Made by a program: the position numbers and the translations under genes. Shown one piece after another: positions 7,583 to 12,179 of a DNA stretch of 12,179 nucleotides. The notes below the pieces were generated by a model. It saw nothing but the letters and a program-made list of their open reading frames with translations, made no database searches and was not told the origin of the DNA. Position 1 is the first letter of the stretch, and every line of letters begins with the position of its first letter. The DNA is from Treponema sp. (GTDB taxonomy: Bacteria > Spirochaetota > Spirochaetia > Treponematales > Breznakiellaceae). The stretch is from positions 1-12,179 of the forward strand of contig JAISWN010000198.1 of NCBI GenBank assembly GCA_031271075.1, read 5' to 3'.

Positions 7583-8572
7583 TTAAGACAAGGCGACCCG
7601 GGGATCCAGCAGGGGATAGAGGAGATCCGCCAGCAGATTCATCGCTACCACGCAGAGGGCGATGATGGCAAAACATCCCTGGATCAGGGGGTAATCGTGG
7701 TTGTAGATCGCGTTCATAATTGTAAGGCCGATGCCGGGGTAAGAAAAAATGATCTCCGTGGTGATAGCCCCTCCCACCGCGCTCCCCAGGCTCAGCATAA
7801 GCCCGGTAAACGAGGGCAGCAAAGCGTTCCGCAGGGCGTACTTCATCAGGATCTTGCTCCGTTTTAAACCCTTGGCCTGGGCCAGGGTAATGTAATCCTC
7901 GGAAAAGATCTGGAGTATGTTACTCCTCATCATCACCATCCTCCCCGCCAGGGAAACCACAATGAGGGAAAGGACGGGCAGGAAGGCATGGTAGCAGATT
8001 GGGCCGATAAGGCGGTACCAGGGGGTTCCTTCGGGGATTCCTACAGGCATGGCGTGGGCCATGGGAAACCAGCCCAGGTAAAAACTCAGGCCCATAAGGA
8101 TAAGCATCCCCACAAAAAAGTAGGGGGTAGACTGAATATAAAAAGCCGCCCCCACCGTGATTTGATCAAATAATTTTCCCTGTTTCAAGGCCGCCAAAGT
8201 TCCCAGGAGCCATGCGCTGGCAAAGGAAATAAGCGTGGCGCTGAGGACAATCAGGAGGGTCCAGGGTATAGCCCGGGTGATAATGGAACTAACCGGCACC
8301 GGAAATATGCTGAAGGAAATCCCCAGGTTCCCCCGGCAGAGCTGGACAAGATACCGGCCGTATTGTTCGAGAATACCCTTGTCCAATCCGAATTGTTCCC
8401 GCAGGGCCGCCGCGTATTCCTGGGAACCCATGGCGACGGTGCTGGCGATGTATTCCGCCGGGTCCCCTCCCATCATCCGGGGAAGCAGGAAGTTTATAGT
8501 CAAAGCAACCCAGAGGGTAAATACCGCGCTGACTATTCTTCGTATAATATAGCTCAACTTGATATTGGCCAT
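7583..8572 (-). CDS. Dpp/Opp-type ABC transporter permease (DppB-like)
   Basis: This 329-residue inner-membrane permease pairs with the DppC-like protein to form the substrate channel. The N-terminus SYIIRRIVSAVFTLWVAL (7-24) is typical of DppB/OppB, with later helices near 103-127, 141-166, 195-212, 253-275 and 297-320. The EAA loop is DYITLAQAKGLKRSKIL (226-242). PRMMGGDPAE (31-40) is the usual conserved motif after the first helix, and LLDPRV closes the protein as in the family. The start ATG at 8572 has GGGAGG 6 bases upstream, inside a 20-bp gap after the binding-protein gene. Nothing in the permease shows whether peptides, nickel or oligosaccharides are carried; all occur in this superfamily. 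Confidence 0.94.
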   Translation of the reverse strand: MANIKLSYIIRRIVSAVFTLWVALTINFLLPRMMGGDPAEYIASTVAMGSQEYAAALREQFGLDKGILEQYGRYLVQLCRGNLGISFSIFPVPVSSIITRAIPWTLLIVLSATLISFASAWLLGTLAALKQGKLFDQITVGAAFYIQSTPYFFVGMLILMGLSFYLGWFPMAHAMPVGIPEGTPWYRLIGPICYHAFLPVLSLIVVSLAGRMVMMRSNILQIFSEDYITLAQAKGLKRSKILMKYALRNALLPSFTGLMLSLGSAVGGAITTEIIFSYPGIGLTIMNAIYNHDYPLIQGCFAIIALCVVAMNLLADLLYPLLDPRVALS

Positions 8573-8592
8573 AAACTTCCTCCCGAAGATCC

Positions 8593-10260
8593 CTATTTTA
8601 TTTCGTAAACCTGAATAATCCCCCGGGAACAGAAGATGGGCGCGTCCTCCACCCAGCCGGCGTAGCGTCCGCCGTCATAATAGGGAACATGCCCTCCCAC
8701 ATTGTACATGGGCAGGAAGGGTACCTGGTCAATAAGGATATCCTGGATCTGACCGTAGAGTTCCCGCTGTTTTCCCGTATCCACCACCCCGGAAACCTCG
8801 TCCAGCAGGGCGTCTACCTTTGGATTCCGGTACCGGAAGTAGTTGGTTCCTAACGCAGCCTGTCCGGCGGGGGCGGTCATGGAAGAATGGAAACTGGTAT
8901 TCAGGGCCGCGTAGGGGTCGCCCGGAAAACCGATGCCCATCTGGAGCAGGTTAAAGCGCCCGGTTTGGGCAAGCTGGGTCAGTTCCGGCCCGGTGGCAAG
9001 CCGGGGAATAATCTCTATACCGATGTTGAGGAGCCACTGCTGGATCATCCCCGCCTCCATCTGCTGGGCCGGCGCACCCGACTGGTTGTGGTAGGTAAAG
9101 GAAAGCCGCTTTCCGTTCTTCTGGTAGATCCCGTCTGAACCCCTGGTGTAACCCGCGGCTTCCAAAATTTTCATGGCCCCCGCGGGATCGTAGACATGAT
9201 CCTTCCGGGCATTGGCGCTCAGGAGTTCCCCAAAAATGGCCGGCAGCCATCCGGAACTGGTGGGGAATACGCCGTTGTATTCACCCCGGGTGATAAGATC
9301 GTTGGTATTGATGGCCAGGGTCATGGCCTTGCGCACGTTCACATCCGCCAAAAGTTCGTTTTCCAAGTTCAAAATTACCTGGTAATTGGAGAAACCGGCG
9401 TATTTTTGCATCTTCGCGTTGGGCCTGCTCAAGAATTCCGGGAGATTCGCCATGGCGATGGTCCCCATGGTGGCATGAACATCCTGTCTAAGGAGTCCCA
9501 GGGTCAAGTTGGGGGCGTTGTTATACATACGGATGATGAAGTTGTCAACTTTGGGCGCCCCCCGCCAGTAGTTTTTGTTCGCCTTAAGCTGTATATCGGT
9601 TCCGGTATTATAGGTTCCCCAGGTAAAGGGGCCCGATCCTACCGGATTGGGATTTAAAAATTCCGCGATATTCGGTATTGATTCCCAGATATGTTTGGGG
9701 ACAATGACAATATCGTTGGTATAGAAAGGCAGGGAGGTGAAACTCTGGGACAGCTTAAAGATAACCTTGTTCCCCTGGGCGGTAACGGAGGAAAGTTTTT
9801 TCCAGAGGGAGAAACGGTCCGTTACGGGGTACTGTTTGAGTACATTGTAGGTAAAGGCCGCATCCTCGGCGCTTACGGGCCGCCCGTCGTGCCAGGTGTC
9901 GTTGTCCCGGATAGTAAAGGTGAGGGTCATGTAGTTATCGCTCCACTCGTAGCCGGTGGCAATCTCCGGTTCCAGTTCCCCGCTGATAGGGTTAAAGTAC
10001 ATGAGCCGTTCATAGATCAGATTCATTGTTCCCATGTGGGTGTTGTTGGGGAAAAAGGGGTTTCTCGCCGCCAGTTGGGAATCCAGGATATATTCGCCGA
10101 TGAGCAGGGTTCCCCCCGCCGCCGGCGTCCCCGATCCGCCCGCGGAGGCGCTCCCACCGGCAGCCGCGCCGCCTGAAGCCGCCTGCCCCCCGGCAAAGGC
10201 GCCGGAAACAATGCCGGCCATCAGTAGGGCCGCCAATAAAACTGCCAGAGACTTCTTCAT
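8593..10260 (-). CDS. Periplasmic ABC solute-binding protein, family 5 (SBP_bac_5)
   Basis: This 555-residue protein captures the substrate and delivers it to the permeases. Residues 1-23 form a signal peptide (MKKS, hydrophobic core, AFA before Gly24) suited to signal peptidase I. There is no lipobox cysteine, so the mature protein is probably soluble in the periplasm. Residues 24-50 are a Gly/Ala/Ser linker. The binding domain follows: the family landmark WHDGRPVSAED (123-133), then NPVGSGPF and NKNYWRGAPKVDNF. The length is normal for the family. The start has AGGAGG 6 bases upstream (10267-10272). It is the first gene of the seven-gene transport-sulfatase operon, 113 bp after the kinase stop. 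The neighbouring sulfatases suggest a sulfated ligand, but the family also binds peptides, nickel and plant oligosaccharides. Confidence 0.95.
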   Translation of the reverse strand: MKKSLAVLLAALLMAGIVSGAFAGGQAASGGAAAGGSASAGGSGTPAAGGTLLIGEYILDSQLAARNPFFPNNTHMGTMNLIYERLMYFNPISGELEPEIATGYEWSDNYMTLTFTIRDNDTWHDGRPVSAEDAAFTYNVLKQYPVTDRFSLWKKLSSVTAQGNKVIFKLSQSFTSLPFYTNDIVIVPKHIWESIPNIAEFLNPNPVGSGPFTWGTYNTGTDIQLKANKNYWRGAPKVDNFIIRMYNNAPNLTLGLLRQDVHATMGTIAMANLPEFLSRPNAKMQKYAGFSNYQVILNLENELLADVNVRKAMTLAINTNDLITRGEYNGVFPTSSGWLPAIFGELLSANARKDHVYDPAGAMKILEAAGYTRGSDGIYQKNGKRLSFTYHNQSGAPAQQMEAGMIQQWLLNIGIEIIPRLATGPELTQLAQTGRFNLLQMGIGFPGDPYAALNTSFHSSMTAPAGQAALGTNYFRYRNPKVDALLDEVSGVVDTGKQRELYGQIQDILIDQVPFLPMYNVGGHVPYYDGGRYAGWVEDAPIFCSRGIIQVYEIK

Positions 10261-10280
10261 ACAAAACCTCCTAAATAGTA

Positions 10281-10294
10281 CCGGAAAAATCCGG
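10281..10294 (-). other. Small hairpin in the leader of the binding-protein gene
   Basis: CCGGA and TCCGG arms (5 bp) surround a 4-base loop, in the untranslated leader upstream of the AGGAGG ribosome site. No T-run follows that would make it a terminator. It could be a weak RNA stem or chance. Confidence 0.3.
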
Positions 10295-10304
10295 GAATAT
10301 AATC

Positions 10305-10333
10305 AGTATGAATTTCAGTGGAGAAACCGGCAA
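10305..10333 (-). promoter_or_regulatory. Candidate sigma-70 promoter for the transport-sulfatase operon
   Basis: Reading the - strand, TTGCCG (10333-10328) and CATACT (10310-10305) are separated by 17 bases. Each matches 4 of 6 consensus positions, a weak core as expected for an activator-dependent promoter. The -35 box shares its first base with the end of the downstream 12-bp repeat. An alternative -10 (TATATT, 10301-10296) lacks a good -35. Transcription would start about 40 bases before the ATG at 10260. Confidence 0.45.
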
Positions 10334-10365
10334 TGTATTATGTTCACTTGTTGATGTATTATGTT
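10333..10365 (-). promoter_or_regulatory. Direct-repeat operator: two perfect 12-bp copies, 21-bp period
   Basis: AACATAATACAT occurs twice on the - strand (10365-10354 and 10344-10333), with 9 bases between copies and exactly 21 bp from start to start. The repeats are AT-rich in a GC-rich region and lie between the kinase stop and the first transport gene. Two helical turns of spacing in direct orientation, with the proximal copy meeting the -35 box, is the arrangement known for AraC-family activators. A YesM-type kinase is encoded next door, and its usual partner is an AraC-type response regulator, so that regulator is the natural candidate ligand. Binding is inferred, not shown. Confidence 0.65.
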
Positions 10366-10373
10366 AAGAAGCT

Positions 10374-12089
10374 TCAGGTGATCCGGGGAAAACGGATCGC
10401 CGCCAGGGTTTTGCCGTCCCTGTCCCCTATTTCAAGGCCGTAATCTTCGCCGTAATTCAACTTAAGCCGGCGGTTGATATTGTAAAGTCCGAAGGAGCCG
10501 CCCTTGTGGCGCTCCCGGTTCTCCATAAAATTGTAGGCCAGTTCCCGGCGTATCTCCCCCAGACGGCCTTCCCCGAATCCGGGGCCGTTATCGGTTACCT
10601 CAAAAAGGATACCCCCGTCCTCCATGATTCCGGCAATTTCCACCGTTCCCCCCTCATCCCGCCTGGATACCCCGTGGCTTACCGCGTTTTCAACCAGGGG
10701 CTGAAGCATCATCCGGCACATATAGCACCGGCATATCTCCGGCGCTATGGCAAAGGAGAAGGTGAAACGGTTACGAAACCGGATATTGGTAATGCCGATA
10801 TAGTGGCGGACAATATCTATCTCGTCCTGAACAAAAACCTGATCCTCGTAGTTCATGGCGTAACGGAACAGTTCCGACATGGAAAGGGATATGGCGGCAA
10901 TTTCGCCAACTCCCCTGGTAATAGCGATACTGCGGATGCACTGAAGGGTGTTGTTCAGAAAATGGGGGTTGATCTGGCTCTGGAGGGCGTAAATTTCAGC
11001 TTCGTTTTTCCCTAGCTCCATTTCGTACAATTTCTGCTGGGAAGCCATGCTTTTCCGGGTATAATCCTCAATTTCGTCCAGCAGGGCATTAACCCCCTCC
11101 ACGATACTATCGAGTTCTTCAATGTTGCTGTGCCTAAGGCGGGTATGCATGGGTTTATCTATGCCGGTGCTCAAGGTATGTACCAGACTGGATATGGGCC
11201 GGGCTATCCGGATACGCAGTAAAACGATAACCATGGCCGTAACAATGAAAAGCAGGAAGACGGAAAGCACAAAAAAATTCCTGATAAAACGAACCGATTC
11301 ATCGCCTTCGGGGATCATGCCGGCGGGACTTTCAGAAGCGGTAACCGTAAGCCCCATGTTGACGGCATGGGAAACTATCTCTACCGGCCCGGGGCCTTTG
11401 TCCTCCGCGTGCGCGCCTGAAGCGATAAGATGGCCGGCCTTGTCGTATATGGAAAAATTAACCCTCCTGTCCCCGGTGTTGATGTTTACCAAATTCCGGA
11501 TATACTCCGGATCACAGATAAAAACACAGGAGGCGATTTTCCGTGTACCGCCGGTACTGGAATACAGAGCGGTAACAGGGCTTACATACACAAAGTAGTC
11601 TTTTCCGGCAAAATAAAAAAACCGGCTTTCCACGGCGCCGGGATCGGTAAAATTGTAGTCAGGCTGCATCAGTTCCATAAAATCATAGCCATACCCCATA
11701 TAGTAACTGAAGGGTAGTCCGTTCAGGCCCACCATTACCACATCCCGGATAATAGGATAGTGGTTGGCGATAAACCGGACCGTATAAAAGGCGGTGCTTA
11801 CCATGTCGGCGATATCCCGTGCGGCCGGCCGGTTGGGAAAATAGAGATCTTTAAAAGACTCAAAGGAGGCGGTATAAAGCGCCATGCTCCGGATGTTTTC
11901 CCCCATGGTGTTTAGGGATGCGGCAATATTTCCGGCGGCGGCGCTGATATATTCCCGGCGGCGCTGGTTGTTAAGGATGATAAAACTGCCCATGGATATG
12001 CCCTGGAAGACCAGCATAAGGGACATAGAGATCAATACGATAAGCAGGATCTGTACCCGAAGGCTGGAGAGGGTAACTGTATGTTTCAT
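10374..12089 (-). CDS. YesM-type sensor histidine kinase
   Basis: This 571-residue membrane sensor has a first helix at about 11-39, an extracytoplasmic region of about 230 residues (40-270, probably a Cache-like ligand domain), a second helix at 271-292 and a HAMP linker (about 293-345). A His_kinase domain follows, with phospho-acceptor H376 in LQSQINPHFLNN, and then an ATP-binding domain with N468 in QPLVENAVSHG, DNGPGF (500-505) and GSFGLYNINRRL (531-542). The QINPHFLxN box is diagnostic of the YesM/LytS group, whose partners are commonly AraC-type (YesN) regulators; none is encoded here. An unusual C-x-C-x2-C cluster (453, 455, 458) precedes the N box. The ATG at 12089 sits against the artefactual G/C tail, so its ribosome site cannot be judged, and the frame stays open to the edge. 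The first helix near residue 11 supports this start. Confidence 0.93.
   Translation of the reverse strand: MKHTVTLSSLRVQILLIVLISMSLMLVFQGISMGSFIILNNQRRREYISAAAGNIAASLNTMGENIRSMALYTASFESFKDLYFPNRPAARDIADMVSTAFYTVRFIANHYPIIRDVVMVGLNGLPFSYYMGYGYDFMELMQPDYNFTDPGAVESRFFYFAGKDYFVYVSPVTALYSSTGGTRKIASCVFICDPEYIRNLVNINTGDRRVNFSIYDKAGHLIASGAHAEDKGPGPVEIVSHAVNMGLTVTASESPAGMIPEGDESVRFIRNFFVLSVFLLFIVTAMVIVLLRIRIARPISSLVHTLSTGIDKPMHTRLRHSNIEELDSIVEGVNALLDEIEDYTRKSMASQQKLYEMELGKNEAEIYALQSQINPHFLNNTLQCIRSIAITRGVGEIAAISLSMSELFRYAMNYEDQVFVQDEIDIVRHYIGITNIRFRNRFTFSFAIAPEICRCYMCRMMLQPLVENAVSHGVSRRDEGGTVEIAGIMEDGGILFEVTDNGPGFGEGRLGEIRRELAYNFMENRERHKGGSFGLYNINRRLKLNYGEDYGLEIGDRDGKTLAAIRFPRIT

Positions 12090-12179
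<90 letters not shown>

Noticed and set aside
10305..10365. Repeats before the binding-protein gene as a CRISPR fragment or transposon end
   Set aside because: There are only two 12-bp units with a 9-bp spacer, no Cas genes, no inverted repeats and no transposase. An operator explains the geometry better.

Overview
The window looks like a 12.2 kb chromosomal fragment from a spirochaete, probably Treponema-like and possibly from a gut community. This is inferred from the style of the genes: a topoisomerase IV-type subunit A tail joined to a long coiled-coil membrane protein, a solute-binding protein whose signal peptide ends in Ala-Phe-Ala followed by a Gly/Ala/Ser linker, and moderately high GC. 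No rRNA or other taxonomic marker is present, so the assignment is tentative. Both ends look like contig edges. The left edge cuts a gene, and the right edge runs into 90 bases with no A or T, including a 57-base G run that is almost certainly an artefact.

Layout. On the + strand (1-1857) are the last 124 codons of a probable DNA topoisomerase IV/gyrase subunit A, then a translationally coupled gene for an inner-membrane coiled-coil protein with a 42-residue tandem duplication. A short convergent gap (1858-1902) follows. Everything from 1903 to 12089 lies on the - strand. Read in its own direction, the order is: YesM-type sensor histidine kinase; a 113-bp regulatory gap; periplasmic family-5 solute-binding protein; two Dpp/Opp-type permeases; two Dpp/Opp-type ATPases; and two Cys-type sulfatases. 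From the binding protein to the last sulfatase all gaps are 20 bp or less and several genes overlap by 4-8 bp, so these seven genes are very probably one operon.

How it may work. The kinase senses an external ligand and would signal to a response regulator, normally of the AraC type (YesN-like), which is not in the window. The gap before the binding-protein gene carries two perfect 12-bp direct repeats spaced 21 bp apart, with the downstream copy touching a plausible -35 box. This is the geometry of an AraC-family activator site. The transporter would import a substrate, and the two sulfatases, which have no signal peptides, would desulfate it in the cytoplasm. The simplest model is import and intracellular desulfation of a sulfated small molecule or oligosaccharide through a peptide-family ABC transporter. 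No glycoside hydrolase, peptidase or sulfatase-maturing enzyme is present to narrow the substrate.
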